From Chinchilla lanigera (taxonomy: Eukaryota; Chordata; Mammalia; Rodentia; Chinchillidae): a DNA stretch of 64,000 bases. A model generated the notes under the pieces. The model saw only the letters and a list, made by a program, of their open reading frames with translations, was not told the origin of the DNA and searched no databases. Location: the NCBI RefSeq assembly GCF_000276665.1, contig NW_004955501.1, positions 7,244,633 to 7,308,632 on the forward strand. Reading direction: 5' to 3'. Positions 12,341 through 24,999 of this stretch are shown one piece after another; position 1 is the stretch's first letter, and each line of letters opens with the position of its first letter. A program made the translations under genes and the position numbers.

Positions 12341-12715
12341 TTTCTTAGTCCCTCTGTGCCACTACAACAAGACATCACAGACTGCGTAGCTGATAAAGGA
12401 TAGATACTAATTTCTCAACAGCTACAGAGGCTGGCAAGTCCAGTGTCAAAGCTCTGGCAGACACAATTGTCTGGTGAGGGTTTCCCCGTGCTTCCTAGTC
12501 TGCACCTTATTGCTGCACCCTGCAGAAGGGAGGAGCACTGTGTCCAGAAGGCAGAAGGGAACGTGTGACACCGTGTCACCTAGCCCTTTCTGAAAGGCAC
12601 TTAATCCCACTCACAAAGAAGGAGCCCTGATCACCTAAACACTTTCTAGTGACCTCACCTTCAAACATGGACAACACCTGGTTTGGAAGGATACATTCAA
12701 ATAATATCAGCCTCA
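12341..12715 (-). mobile_element. MaLR-type LTR, antisense
   Basis: The order ctgtgccactacaacaagac...caacagctacagaggctgg...ctggtgagggtttccc...gcagaagggaggagcac...aatcccactcacaaagaaggag...cctcaccttcaaacatgg follows the antisense order of MLT1/MST-class LTRs. Confidence 0.6.
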
Positions 12716-14321
12716 AAGGAAAAGTACTCACTTGAGTAAGATTTGGACAGATTTTTGTGTTGTTTTGTTTATCCCATATCTATAATTTTTACAATTAACC
12801 ATGTGTTATAATTATTTTCTTTTTTATATTAAAGACAAAAAATAAAACAAAATTTCAAAACAAGACAATAAGGTAGCAATGGTTAATACATTGCTTATTG
12901 TTATCTTTAGATTAGTTACTCAGAGTCCAAGATATCAGCATTTAATTGTCCAAACAATACTAGCACAAACCTCTTTGCAATGAGCTAAGAGAATTTAGTA
13001 GTATAACTATCTTAACTATGTTGTGTGTGTGTATACTTTTCTCTTCCTTTTCTCTTTCTCTTCCTTGCCTTCTTTTCTCCTTTCCTCCATCCCAGTTTCT
13101 CTTTACTTGAACAGTTCCTTCCTATTTTACAATATCTATTGTACATTTTGGATTTTATTTACTCTTTCAGCTTCTCACATTAGGAAGACAATACAATGTT
13201 TGTACATGTGCATCTGGTTTATTTCACTTATGAGTATGGTCTTGAGTTGCATTCATTTACCTATAAAAGGCTCCAATTTATCCTTCTTTGTTGCTGAGTA
13301 GTACTCCATTGCATACAAATACCACATCTTTTTTTATCCTTTCTTCAGTTGATGGGCATTTGGCTTGTTCCCAAGATCTAGCTACTAAAACTGTGTTGCT
13401 ATAAACACATGCTATAAACAATGTGTTGCTATAAACCCCAAATATCACTGGGGTAAAATGTTTTTAATTCTTCTGGGAAGATATCTAGAAGGGCAATAGC
13501 TGGGTTGAATGGGGCCTCCAATCCTAGTTTCTGAGGAGTCTCCACACAGATTTCCACAGCGACTGTACCAGCATACACTCCCACCAACAGTGGAGAAGTG
13601 TTCCTTTTTCCCCACAGCCCAACCAGCATTTGCTATTGATTTCTTGAAGATAGCCATTCTTTCCGGGGTGAGATGGAATCTCAGTGTTGTTTTAATTTGC
13701 ATCTCTCTAACAATCAGAAATGTTGAACATGTTTTAATATATTTATTTGCTGTTTGTATTTCTTCATCTGAGAAGTGTGCATTCATCTCAGATGCCCATT
13801 TTTGGATTGGGTCTTTGAATTTGGGAGGTCTGAATTTTTTGAGTTCTTTATATGTTCGTGATAGTAATCCTCTGCCTGGAGAACAACTGCCAAACATTTT
13901 TTCCCAAATTGTAGGTTGCCTCTTCACTCTGTTGGTGGTTTCTCCTGCTGTGCAAAAGCTTTTTAATAAGATGAGATCCCAGTTGTGGATTCTTTGTGAT
14001 AGTTCTTGTGCAACTGTGGTTTTACTCATAAAGTCTTTGCCTACACCAATGTCTTAAAGAATTATGTTGTTTTATTGATTTTTCTCTTTAAACTAAAAAA
14101 AGAGTTGTACCTATTCTATCTTCCAACAGGTTTAATGCTTCTGTTTTAACATTTAGATCTTTGATCCATTTCAAATTTAGGTTAGTGCTTGGTGAAAGAT
14201 ATGGGTCCAATTTTAACCTTCAGCATCTGCAGAGCCAATTTTTCCAGCATCATTTATTAAAGAGGCTATTTTTCTTCCAGTGATTGTGTTTGGCACCTTT
14301 GTCAAAGATAAGGTTGCTGTT

Positions 14322-14405
14322 GGGCCAGGGATATAGCTCAGTGGCATAAGCACCTGCCTGGCAAGTGCAAGGTCCTGAGTTTGATTCTTGGCACAAAAAA
14401 AAAAA
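14322..14405 (+). repeat. ID SINE inside the L1, 16-base target duplication
   Basis: gggccagggatatagctcag...gcctggcaagtgcaaggtcc and an A-tail. Identical 16-mers aaagataaggttgctg lie at 14304-14319 and 14406-14421. It inserted into the L1 ORF2 after the L1 had landed. Confidence 0.95.
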
Positions 14406-15691
14406 AAAGATAAGGTTGCTGAGTATATATGGAGTTGTTCCTGCATCTTCTAATATCTTCCACTGATCTTCTGGTCTGTTTTTCTGCCAGTACCACACCA
14501 TTTTTATCACAGTAGCTTTATAGTATAATTTCAAATCAGGGATTGTGATGCCCCCCTACCTTGCCTTTGCTGCCCAGAACCGCCTTTGCTGGTCTCTTCT
14601 GGTTCCAAATGAATTTTAGGATTGCTTTCTCTGATTCTGTGAGATATGGTGTTACAATTTTGATCAGAATTGCATTAAATCTGTATAACAGTTTTGGAAG
14701 TATGGCCATTTTCACTATATTGGTTCTTCCTACCCAAGAGCAAGGAATATCTTTCCCTTTTCTGATATCCTCATCAATCTCTTTTTCAGTGTACTGTAGT
14801 TTTCAATGTAGAAGTCTTTTACACCTTTTGTTAGACTGATTCCTAGGTATTTCCTTTGTTTTCTTTTCTGAATGCTACTGTAAAAGGTGTTGATTCCCTA
14901 ATTTCCCTCTCAGTGAGTTTGTTATTTGTGTACAGGAATGCTATTGATTTTTGAGTGTTGATGTTGTATCCAGCTATGCTACTGATATGCAGTTTTTTAG
15001 TAAAGGTTTACGGTCTTCTATGTAGAGTTATCATGTCATCTGTGAATAATGATAATTTAACTTCTTCCTTTCCTATCCTCATATTCCTTCTATTTTCTTC
15101 TCTTGTCTAATTGCTGTGGCTGAAATTTCCAGGACTATGTTGAATACGAGTGGAGACAGTGGACCTCCTTGTCTTGTCCCTGATTTTAGAGTGAAAGTTT
15201 TCAGTTTTTGTCCACTTTGTATGATGTTGGCCATTGGTTTCTCATAGATGGCTTTATTAGACTGAGATAAAGGCCATCTATTCCAAGTTTATGAAGGGTT
15301 TTTTTATCATGAATAGGTGTGGGACTTTGTCAAAAGCTTTTTTTGCATCTATTGAAATGATCATATAATTTTTGTCCTTGGTTCTGTTAATATGGTGCAT
15401 TACATTTCTTGATTTATGTATATTGAACCATCCCTGAATCCTTGGGATGAAGCACACTGGGTCATGATGTATAATCTTGATGATTTGCTTCATTCTGTTT
15501 GCCAGTATCTTATCGAGGATTTTTGCATCTATGTTCATTAGCGAGATTGGCCTATAGTTTTCTTGTTTGGTTGCGTTCTTCTCTGGTTTTGGTATCTTCT
15601 CTGGTTTTGGTAATGCTTGCTTCCAGGAATGAATTTGGGAGTATTGCTTCCCTTTTAATTTCATTAAAGAGCTTGAAAAGTAATGGTGTTA

Positions 15692-16686
15692 NNNNNNNNN
15701 NNNNNNNNNNNNNNNNNNNNNNNNNNNNNNNNNNNNNNNNNNNNNNNNNNNNNNNNNNNNNNNNNNNNNNNNNNNNNNNNNNNNNNNNNNNNNNNNNNNN
15801 NNNNNNNNNNNNNNNNNNNNNNNNNNNNNNNNNNNNNNNNNNNNNNNNNNNNNNNNNNNNNNNNNNNNNNNNNNNNNNNNNNNNNNNNNNNNNNNNNNNN
15901 NNNNNNNNNNNNNNNNNNNNNNNNNNNNNNNNNNNNNNNNNNNNNNNNNNNNNNNNNNNNNNNNNNNNNNNNNNNNNNNNNNNNNNNNNNNNNNNNNNNN
16001 NNNNNNNNNNNNNNNNNNNNNNNNNNNNNNNNNNNNNNNNNNNNNNNNNNNNNNNNNNNNNNNNNNNNNNNNNNNNNNNNNNNNNNNNNNNNNNNNNNNN
16101 NNNNNNNNNNNNNNNNNNNNNNNNNNNNNNNNNNNNNNNNNNNNNNNNNNNNNNNNNNNNNNNNNNNNNNNNNNNNNNNNNNNNNNNNNNNNNNNNNNNN
16201 NNNNNNNNNNNNNNNNNNNNNNNNNNNNNNNNNNNNNNNNNNNNNNNNNNNNNNNNNNNNNNNNNNNNNNNNNNNNNNNNNNNNNNNNNNNNNNNNNNNN
16301 NNNNNNNNNNNNNNNNNNNNNNNNNNNNNNNNNNNNNNNNNNNNNNNNNNNNNNNNNNNNNNNNNNNNNNNNNNNNNNNNNNNNNNNNNNNNNNNNNNNN
16401 NNNNNNNNNNNNNNNNNNNNNNNNNNNNNNNNNNNNNNNNNNNNNNNNNNNNNNNNNNNNNNNNNNNNNNNNNNNNNNNNNNNNNNNNNNNNNNNNNNNN
16501 NNNNNNNNNNNNNNNNNNNNNNNNNNNNNNNNNNNNNNNNNNNNNNNNNNNNNNNNNNNNNNNNNNNNNNNNNNNNNNNNNNNNNNNNNNNNNNNNNNNN
16601 NNNNNNNNNNNNNNNNNNNNNNNNNNNNNNNNNNNNNNNNNNNNNNNNNNNNNNNNNNNNNNNNNNNNNNNNNNNNNNNNNNNNNN
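15692..16686. other. Assembly gap (995 N)
   Basis: An unbroken run of N inside L1 ORF2. The size may be an estimate. Long open frames across it are artefacts. Confidence 0.99.
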
Positions 16687-17249
16687 AGTCCATTTGTTCA
16701 AAAGTTTGGTTCAGTTCTAAGATTTCATTGTTGATATTCATTTAGTTGATCTGTCTTTTTGTGACAGTCAAATATTGAGATCCCCCAACACAATTGTATT
16801 AGTGCTTATTTTTAAGGTCCATTAATATTTGTTTTATACGCTTGGGTGCACTGGTATTTGTTGCATATATATGTATGACTGTTATCTCTTCCTCTTGGAT
16901 TGTTCCCTTTAGAGGGATGTAACGACCTTATTTATCTCTCTTCATCAGTCTTGGCTTGAAATTCTCTTTGTCTGCAAATGGAATAGCTACCCCTGCTTTT
17001 TCCAGGTTTCTTGTCAGAAGTATTATTTTCCATCCTTTGACTTTCAGTCTATGAATTTCTTTTTGAATTAAGTGTGTTTCTTGTATGCAGCATATTGTTA
17101 GATCTTGCTTCTTGATCCATTCTGCCAGTCTCTGTCTTTTGAGTGGTGAATTGAGACCATTAACATCGATGGTTATAACTGATATGTATTGGCTTATCCT
17201 TGTCTTGTTATTTTGCTGTTGTTGGCTCCCCCCTCTTTTTCTCTCCCTC

Positions 17250-18380
17250 TGTTTAACTGTTTGCCTTGCCTGGTGGATTCTTTCTGTTGGGGTTCATGGA
17301 GTTGTAGTCCTTGTTATCACTCCTTAGAATGTGCTTCAAAATATTTTGGAGTGCCGGTTTGGTGATCATAAATTTTCTCAGATGTTCTTCAAATATTTCT
17401 CCATCAGTTTTGAAAGATAATTCTGTGGGGTACATCAATCTGGGTGGAAGGTTGTTTTTCTTTAGAATTTAAAATACTTCACTCTAACCTCTTGTTGACT
17501 TGAGGATTTGTGCTGAGAAGTCAGCTATGATTTTGATGGGCTTTCCTTTATGGGTGATTTGTTTGTTTTCCCTAACAATTTTTTTGTTTGTTTGTTTGTT
17601 TTTCTGGTACCAGGAGTCAAACTCATGACCTCAAGCTTGCCAGGCAGGCACTGTGCCACTGAGCTAAATCCCCAGCCCCCCCTAGGAATTTTTAAGATTC
17701 TATTATTGTGTTGAATTTCTGGAATCTGGACTATGATATGCCTGACTATAGTTGTGTTTTTTTTGTTTTTTTTTGTTTTTGTTTTTTTTATCATCGCTAA
17801 TTGGTGTTCTCTATGCCTCATTAACTCTACATCAAATTCTTTTTCCCCACCAGGGAAGTTTTCTGCCATGACATCTGTGAACAGTTTTTCTTTTTTTAAA
17901 TATCATTTGTGCTATCTCATGCTTTTTCATTCCAATCACTCTTAAGTTATTCTTCTTTCACTCATATAGCAGCTGCTGGACTGATGTTTCATAGTCCCTT
18001 GCTATTTTTAAGAAAACTTTATTTTCATGATCACTAACCACAACCCTGTCTTCTATATCTGAGAGCCTGTCCTCACTGGTTTAATCTGCTGTTGACTCTT
18101 TCAATGGAATGTTTATTCTCCTAGGTAGCTGCTTGAATTTGTCTTGTGGATTCCATTTCTTTCCTGTGCTGAGCATTCATGGCTTCCATAATTTTCTTAA
18201 GCTCCTCTGTTTTTTGTCTGTATCTGCTCTAGAGTCACTAAGCATGGTTTTCATTGTGGACACCATCTCTGCATTATCTGAGAAACTACATCTGATTGGA
18301 CTTTTTTCTAGAGTCTCATTCAACTGCTTTGTTGTTACCACTTCAGAGAGGCCAGGTGGGTGGCTTTTGGATTGTCCCAC
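17250..18380 (-). pseudogene. L1 ORF1 remnant, disrupted
   Basis: Lies upstream of ORF2 in the antisense L1. The C-terminal half contains frames such as FKTDGEIFEEHLRKFM (near 17340-17420). The 5' part near 18177-18380 is charged and helix-prone. An antisense ID at 17584-17680 and frameshifts interrupt it. Assignment rests on position and on resemblance to L1 ORF1 C-terminal sequence. Confidence 0.65.
17584..17680 (-). repeat. ID SINE, antisense, in L1 ORF1
   Basis: A T-rich tail with (TTTG)n, then ggtaccaggagtcaaactca...caggcaggcac...gagctaaatccccagccc. Flanks cctaacaattttt (17571-17583) and cctaggaattttt (17681-17693) match at 11 of 13 positions. Confidence 0.92.
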
Positions 18381-18720
18381 CTCATTGCCCCTTTGGTGAA
18401 CTGGATGTCAGGGGTTGAGTCTTGTTTAAGTATCTTCTCATTTTCTTATCTTCTTTTTTTCAGTTTAATTCCTGGATGATGTTTGTAAATTGCCTGATTG
18501 TTTGCTTTACTGCTAGTACTTAGAACTCCTAGGAAAAGACTACTTTTCAGAGGTGTCTTCCAGGTGTAACTGTTTTTTTGGGTCTGTTGCAAGATCCTAT
18601 CTCTTCAGTTTTGGGGGGATAAGAAGTTGCTGCCTGTTTGGCCCAGCCCCTGGTTCTTGGCACTATGCCACAGTATTTTCTATGGCCCTTAGTCAAACTC
18701 AGTCTTGGAATACCAGTTAG

Positions 18721-19238
18721 AATAGCTGTTTAGAACAATTATGCCACTTTTGGCTAAAGTGGTACCATCAGCAATAACAATAGCATGAATCATAGCCTAG
18801 ACAATGACAAACTGAGATAACAATTAATTTGCCACCTTTAACTGTATGAACTAGATTTGTGGTTATATAACAAAATCTAAAAGAGACCAGAAAATTATAT
18901 GCAGAATATAAGTCCTTAATATGTCAATTTTACCCTCAGGGGTTAAAATTTAAAAGGGCTTAGGGAAAAAATGGAAAGGTAAAAGAAGAGGAAGCAATCA
19001 GAAGTAAGGCTGGAGGACAAATGGGGATCATGCTAACTTTGAGGAACTGGTGCAGAAGATGAGAGAAAGACAGAAGACAGAGATAGAAGAACAGAACAGA
19101 GCAGAAAAACAACCACAAAAAAGCTAGAAACCACATTCACACTCATAGAAAAAACAAGATCAAATGATGATTTTCAAAAGGTTTGTTAACAAAGACATCT
19201 CAATTTTAGAATCCAGGTTTGGGCACCAGTCAGGTGCA
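18721..19238. other. Intronic sequence, nothing recognised
   Basis: May include the end of the L1 5'UTR. The A- and GA-rich stretch at about 18960-19160 has no recognised family. Confidence 0.4.
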
Positions 19239-19249
19239 AATCATGGCAT

Positions 19250-19340
19250 TTTTTTTTTCTTTTTGCAGTACCAGGGATCAAACTCACTAGCTTGCATTTG
19301 CCAGGCAGGTGCTTATGCCACTTAGCTATATCCCCAGCCC
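19250..19340 (-). repeat. ID SINE, antisense
   Basis: Poly-T then gcagtaccagggatcaaact...ccaggcaggtgc...tatccccagccc. Flanks atcatggcat (19240-19249) and atcatggtat (19341-19350) form a one-mismatch target duplication. Confidence 0.92.
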
Positions 19341-19945
19341 ATCATGGTATGTTAAGGCCACAAAAGGTGGAGGTTCTCATAAAGGAAAAAGACAATTATT
19401 GAAAATAATCAAGGAGTACTGGTGGGGAACCTCAAGAATTATCAAACTAAAAAAAGAAGTCTTTGATCCAGGTCTGAAAAGATGAGTTAGATTCCAACAG
19501 ATAGACAAGAGACAATAAATTTCATCAAAATATTTTGTGACTGGCTTGGTAAAAACAGCTTCTATCATTGATTGGTCCAGGTATAGTCATAGCTATCTAG
19601 TGTATATTACCTCACTCAACACAGTAAAATTCTGAGTTTTGTATTATGAACTCTATTATAAGCGTAAAAAAAATTTTAACTGCAGAGAAATTAATGTCTT
19701 GCTTGGCATCTGCATGTCAGCACATAGGAAAGTCAAGACTTAGACACAAATCTAAATCGTCCTCCTTCCCGAGTCATGTGAGAAACTCTGGACATCGTGG
19801 TGATATCGTCCATGTGGCAAGCACAGTAACCCTGATCACAACTCTGAGACCTGTATGTATGGAAAATAAATTCACTATCTGAAGGAAAACCAGACCACAG
19901 TATATCCAACACATAGTTTAAAACACACACTATATGAAATTTTAC

Positions 19946-20050
19946 TTTACTATATGTATTTATGTATGTATGTATTATCCTCTATGTATATATACATACA
20001 TATATGCGTATACATATCTTAACTATATGTATATATGTATGTATTATCCT
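19946..20050 (+). repeat. ATGT-type microsatellite
   Basis: Interrupted (TATG)n/(TA)n units. A tatgtatgtattatcct block occurs twice, near 19965 and near 20033, so the tract has partly duplicated. Confidence 0.8.
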
Positions 20051-21204
20051 GCCTTAAAACCTGATTAATGCTCATTTAATTTTCTGCTTAACTGATTCAT
20101 TCCAAACTTGAACCACGATGGGTCAGGCCAGGCCACTCAAGGATGTTTTGTGCCTTACCAGTGTGGCCCTTAGTTTAATAACTACATGTAATTTATATTT
20201 AGCCGAGGGATGGACTACAGGATCGCACAGGTCAGAAGCTTATCTTGAGATGTCTACGGGTACTGATCGTCCCCGTGGATGCATGACACTCTGGGCATGA
20301 CTGTCCTCCTGTTCCTGCTGTGGTTGCTGAGGCCACCACAGCACAGTGGCTATTTGGGCAGCTGTTAACTGCGCCCACTTTAACTTTTTAAACTGAATAT
20401 AATGTTTTAAATTTCAATGAAAGATTTGGCATGCCAAAGGAATGCTCTTAATTATTAAATGTGGAGACTCATCACATCTTTAGTCAATATTATAATCCAT
20501 CTAATTATCCTCTGGAACTCACAAAATTAGTGAGTGAAGATGGGTTCCTTATCCCTGGGAGTAAATATCAGAGTCAGGTAGAAACACTATCATGAGACGC
20601 AAATGTAACTCAAAGAGATATGCAAAAAATGTGGAGTGAAACCACCACCAAGCTGTGTTTATAAATCAAGTCTTGAGGACACTGGAAGCTCTAGAAGTGA
20701 TCAGAGATCTGGGAATGCGGTGGTAACAGCTGACACTCGATCTTCTTTTCTGAGGGCTAAAGAGCCAGACAGCTCCACCAGATTCATCACGAAAGGCTCA
20801 GTTTGGGGTTTCAGGTTCTGTTTTATTGGCATTAGGCCCTTTTATATTTGCTGGCAGGTTTCTCTGCTAATCAAATGTGAGCCTTCCAACTGTACGACTG
20901 AGGAGAGGACAGTCAAAAGATCCTATTTTCTCATCTATAAACATTCCGGTTTTCTCCTGAGAGAAGCCCTCAAAACTCCATTAACACACCTTTTAGATGA
21001 TAATGTTGTTTGGCTGAGAAGAAAATCCCAAACCCCGGCATTACTTTCTGGACTAAGAATCCCAGCTAGCAATTGACCCAGTTATTTTCTGTTTTTGTGA
21101 CTTCACCTACATCTCTTTCCATTCATTAGCAAAAATAAAGACTGATAGTTAGGCATTACTTGTGATTATTTTCTTTCTTCTTTTTTTTCCTGTATGTGTT
21201 AACA
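20051..21204. other. Intronic sequence with an unassigned 146-codon open frame
   Basis: The plus-strand frame at 20636-21076 has no domain, signal or family signature I recognise, and no adjoining exon structure. It lies antisense to NEK11. I treat it as chance. No repeat is recognised in the span. Confidence 0.4.
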
Positions 21205-21440
21205 GTGTTCTATTTACCAACTTTATTTATAGACAATAAGATGCACTGATTTAAGCTGCAGAGTTCAATGAGTTTTGACAAATATATAAATCTGGGTAAC
21301 TATCACCACAATCAAGATATTAAGCTTTTCCAACACCACTGCAAGTTCCCTGTGGCTTTCTAGAGTCCCTTCCCCCTGCCACCACTACCACTCTTGGCAA
21401 TCGCTGGCCTCATTTCTTTCACTGTAAAGAAATATTGCTG
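21205..21440 (-). mobile_element. Old L1 3'-end fragment, antisense, part 1
   Basis: The order tttatagacaataagatgc...agttcaatgagttttgacaaat...actatcaccacaatcaagat is characteristic of antisense L1M 3' regions. The antisense L1 order seems to resume near 21945 and again at 22310. Confidence 0.6.
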
Positions 21441-22050
21441 GTCCTAGACCTTCGTGTAGAAACTTGGCCAACAAATGAACACATCCTTGTCATACCCATC
21501 TAAAACAGAGCTGAGAGGCCACAGGGAGAAAATGCTCACATAGTAATCAGTTGTTGCAGGAACTGCCCCATAAAGCCAATTTTACCAAGTGGCCTATCTT
21601 ACCTTTAAGACTTTTTTCTGAGCAATTGATGAAACTGCCAACTGTGGACTTCAGACTAAATTTACAGGAAAACTGCTGCCACTTGCCAATCAGAGCTTGC
21701 CAATTTCCACAAGTGCCAAGGAACCTTCTGCCCTAATAATGTGCAGATTTCTCTGTCTTAATAGAAACAACTCTTCCTTTATTCTCTCAACATTAGAAAG
21801 GCCATCTCAATGCTCATGTGTGTCCCAGATTGCAATTCTGAGTTTTGAACTGCTTCCAGACACAACATTTTTGTTTGGAGATTTGTTTCTTCTTTTGTTT
21901 AGTTTTGACAAGAGATATGGAGCTATTCAGTCTAAACTCTCCTATGAGGCTTCCTTCACTTAGCGTAGTATTTTATATTTATATGTACTGTGGTGTGTTT
22001 TGGTAGCTCCTGCTTTTCATTGCCACGTACTACACATCATATGGACAAAC
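21441..22050. other. Possible LTR or other insert in old L1
   Basis: Interrupts the antisense L1M order. I do not recognise a family with confidence. The last part (about 21945-22050, cttccttcacttagcgtag) looks like L1M again. Confidence 0.35.
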
Positions 22051-22052
22051 TA

Positions 22053-22255
22053 AGTGGTACCTCAGCTCATGAATTTAATTTGTTCTACAATTTTGGAAAA
22101 GATGGCTATATTTGTGTATGTGTGGGAAAGAAAGACACAGTTATGTTTGTCACCTAATGCAGAGTTTGCAAAGAGAAAGACAATTTTGCCAAATGCTTCT
22201 GTTTGCAAACCAAATTATTTGCAAATAAAAGTGTTCATGAACCAAGGTACCACTG
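22053..22255. mobile_element. Candidate TIR MITE with TA target duplication
   Basis: The left end agtggtacctcagctcatgaa and the reverse complement of the right end (cagtggtaccttggttcatg) match over about 20 bases. TA flanks both sides (22051-22052 and 22256-22257). About 203 bases, no transposase. This fits a Tc1/mariner-like non-autonomous element. Confidence 0.65.
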
Positions 22256-22309
22256 TATAGGTTTATCAACATACCTGTTGATAGACACAGCTTGTTTCAT
22301 GTATTTTAG

Positions 22310-22430
22310 TACTTATGAGTAAAACTGCTAAGAGCACTTGTGTACAGATCCCCTATATATTTGTTTTCATTTCTTTCTAGTAATTAGAAGTGCAATTGTT
22401 GAGTCAATAGAGGATTTCTTTTTCCAAATT
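22310..22430 (-). mobile_element. Old L1 fragment, antisense, part 2
   Basis: The order gagtaaaactgctaagagc...gtgtacagatc...agtaattagaagtgcaattgttgagtc follows antisense L1M, continuing the piece at 21205-21440. Confidence 0.5.
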
Positions 22431-24995
22431 TAAATTGAAATTGAAAAAAATAAAAACAGGCTTAACCACTTATCAGTCCAATTATTTAAATTCAGGATGA
22501 CAAAAAATTGCATTTTTTGTTGATTTTTATATGATAACATAACAGGAAATATAAAATGACAATTCTATAGAATTATTCAATACAAGCATTGATTGGCTGA
22601 AATGATGCTGCCCAAGTGACACTGGGGAAGGCAGTACATGAACAAACGTGCTGTCCGAGTGGAGTGGCACGTAGGGTGAACTGTTAAGGGATTAACTGAA
22701 AATGGTTAAGTGGTTTACCGAGTTCAAACAACCATATTCCCACTTGGACACTTAAAAGGAAGAGATGATGTCATAAGTCATAAGGCAGCACATAAAGGAG
22801 TTAAAGATGTTAAAGCCTCCCAAAGTGTGTATTGATTACATCAAGCTGAAATCACTTGAGGAACTGCAACTATACAAAGGGCCATTTGGCCTGTTTTTCC
22901 TTACATGCAGCAGGCCGTGAAGGCCCTTTCTGGAGTGATATGATTCATGTACCAATGGAAAGCACCCTTGGTCACCACAGACTGGTAATTGGATCTGCAA
23001 TGAAGCTGAAGAAACAAGTTCTTTGAAATAACTCTCTTCCACTAGCTTCTACATCTCCCCCCATATATCTCTGAGTAAAATCATTAAGATTTACTACCCT
23101 AGTCCATTTGACCTGTCATTTCTCGACAAGTTTACTATTTTTTAAAAACAATAAAAGTGTCATGCTTTGGTCATTTCTTTGGATTTCACTCTCCTGTGAA
23201 GATCCCCATGTACATGTAAAATTAATAAATGTTTTTCTCTTGTTAATAAGCTGTTGTGTGAACAGCTGGATGTTCCTACATCCAGCCCATATGAACTAAG
23301 GGATGGTAGAGGAGATCTCTCTCCCCCCATGCCCACAACTGAAAAGGGTATATGGATTTTCTATAGGCAAGCAAAGTACAGTACAACCCCCTTGAGTTTC
23401 CACCAAGCTCTTAGAGGAGGCACAGAACACATTCAAGGAGTTGCTGAAAGGGAAACTAGAGGTAGTAGGACCAAAGTGTAGGGTGTGTCAAAGTGGCTGG
23501 GCAGGTGAGCATGACCGTTAATGGTGGAGACTCAGGACACATGGGCAGTACACCTTCCAAGCCCTGCACCTGGCAGAAAGCTATCTTCAATTCTTCTGAC
23601 ACAGAGCAAGCAGGTTTTCGACAGGACAGCCTAGATCCAAGGTCAGACTTGGGGCCATAAATAATGACATCCATTAACCTCTTGTGCACTGTGAGGCTTT
23701 TTTACCAGCCTGCTCTACACCCTGCATGATGTATTTTTTCCCTACTTTCCCTACTACAGAATGACTCACACACACTCTGCAGAACATACTCCCTTTCCTA
23801 CCTTTACTGAATGTAAAACCTCACTACCTCATTTCCTGTCCAATTCTTTGTTCAGAACAAGAACCTGGAAAGGATCCCTGGAAAGAGCACAGCACCCCAG
23901 AGCCCCACTAACAGGCATCAGGCTGTGGGCAGGCTGGTGAGGCCTACTCTTCTGCAGCCTCCACATCTGAGTGGCTGAGTTAGGGAGTCATCCCCTTGGG
24001 TGGCCCTGGCTCACGAGCCTCAGCCTATTCTTTATGACTTATGATGCAGTGGCCCAGATTTTTCAGTTGCTTATTCCTGAAAAGAAAGGCCCATGTGATA
24101 TTTTACACTTCCGAACTTTACTTTTGGAAATTAACAGTAATATATTAAGGAAACACCTAAAAAAAAGATCTAAAACACAAATCTGTCCGATAGACACATC
24201 TGTTTGCCAGTAATATCCACTACAAGATGGCATCCACAGCACCAATTTAAAAGCTGGCCCTTGTCTCACAACAACTGAGAAAGGCAGCACAAGCTCTCAC
24301 AGTTTATGAAGAAGACTAAAGTGCAAATTTGGGCTGAAATTACAAAACAATCCAAGGTTCACTACCTTAGTTTGCAGTCTGAGAAGAGATGTAACTTCAC
24401 CAAGACAGCAGTTGTGTGGCTATAAGGAGACACCTGGCAGACTTCCAACGACGAGAAGTATGGCTGGCCCAGGATTCCTTTTGCTGGCTCTGAAATCCCA
24501 CTGCACCTCTCTGAGCCTGTGCTCCACCCCAGTGGCCACAGCTTGAGCCCAGCGGGGATATGAAGGCAGGGCCCGCTGCCAACTTCCTGGAGGACTTCCT
24601 GCTGCCTCCGACTACACAGCAGAATGGTACACTTCCACCAAACCTTCTCTCTTTTTATTTAGAATAAGACTTTAATTGCAGTCTGACAGTTTTCTCGGCC
24701 TTTCCTCACTCCTTCCCAATTTCTTTCCATGCAGACACTTTTCCTAGAAATAATCATGCATGTTAGTCCTGTCTTGGTATCTACTTGATCACAGGTCTGG
24801 ACAAGCATGTCATGCATTCATATCTTCATCCACTCATTCATTCAGTCATGAAACATTTCCTCAGTGCTTATAATGTTCTTGAAAGTTTATTCTAGAAGCT
24901 GGGGAGACTGCTGAGCAAGAGTGAGAAGGCCCCCACGTCCATAAACTCCCCAAAGTGCTGCTGCTTCTTCACCTCTTTCACTGTGCTGGGCGCTG
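22431..24995. other. Intronic sequence, mostly unrecognised
   Basis: About 2.5 kb with no NEK11 exon, young SINE or LTR that I can name. The minus-strand frame at 22836-23042 and the plus-strand frame at 23971-24213 lack recognisable domains. Confidence 0.4.
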
Positions 24996-24999
24996 GGCT

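Larger units (their letters stand above)
13440..17210 (-). pseudogene. L1 ORF2 remnant (endonuclease / reverse transcriptase), gapped and disrupted
   Basis: The C-terminal part reads [13 protein letters not shown], then [31 protein letters not shown] and [20 protein letters not shown], which is diagnostic of mammalian L1 ORF2p. Nearer the middle lies the reverse-transcriptase segment with KIPKPEKN and [10 protein letters not shown] (about 15278-15664). A TDD-type catalytic pair is visible near 15030-15040. The endonuclease part lies at about 16690-17210. An ID SINE at 14322-14405, stops and frameshifts break the frame. Confidence 0.85.
12815..18720 (-). mobile_element. Near full-length L1 retrotransposon, antisense, with two SINE insertions and a gap
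   Basis: On the minus strand this reads 5'UTR-like sequence (about 18381-18720), ORF1 (about 17250-18380), ORF2 (about 13440-17210) and a 3'UTR ending near 12815. The 3'UTR contains the acagaatttcaaaacaag-like motif seen in the other young L1 tails here. A 995-base gap removes part of ORF2. Two ID SINEs sit inside. Both frames are broken. The 5' limit is approximate and I could not fix a target duplication. Confidence 0.85.

Noticed and set aside
13509..14057. A 182-codon plus-strand frame
   Set aside because: It is the reverse-strand shadow of the L1 ORF2 C-terminus, which reads correctly on the minus strand.
15499..16741. Long open frames of 345-411 codons across 15.5-16.7 kb on both strands
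   Set aside because: They are almost entirely N. The real flanks are antisense L1 ORF2.
20636..21076. A 146-codon plus-strand frame as a nested antisense gene
   Set aside because: No recognisable domain, no splice or promoter context, and no sign of a retrocopy. Length alone is within chance for 64 kb.
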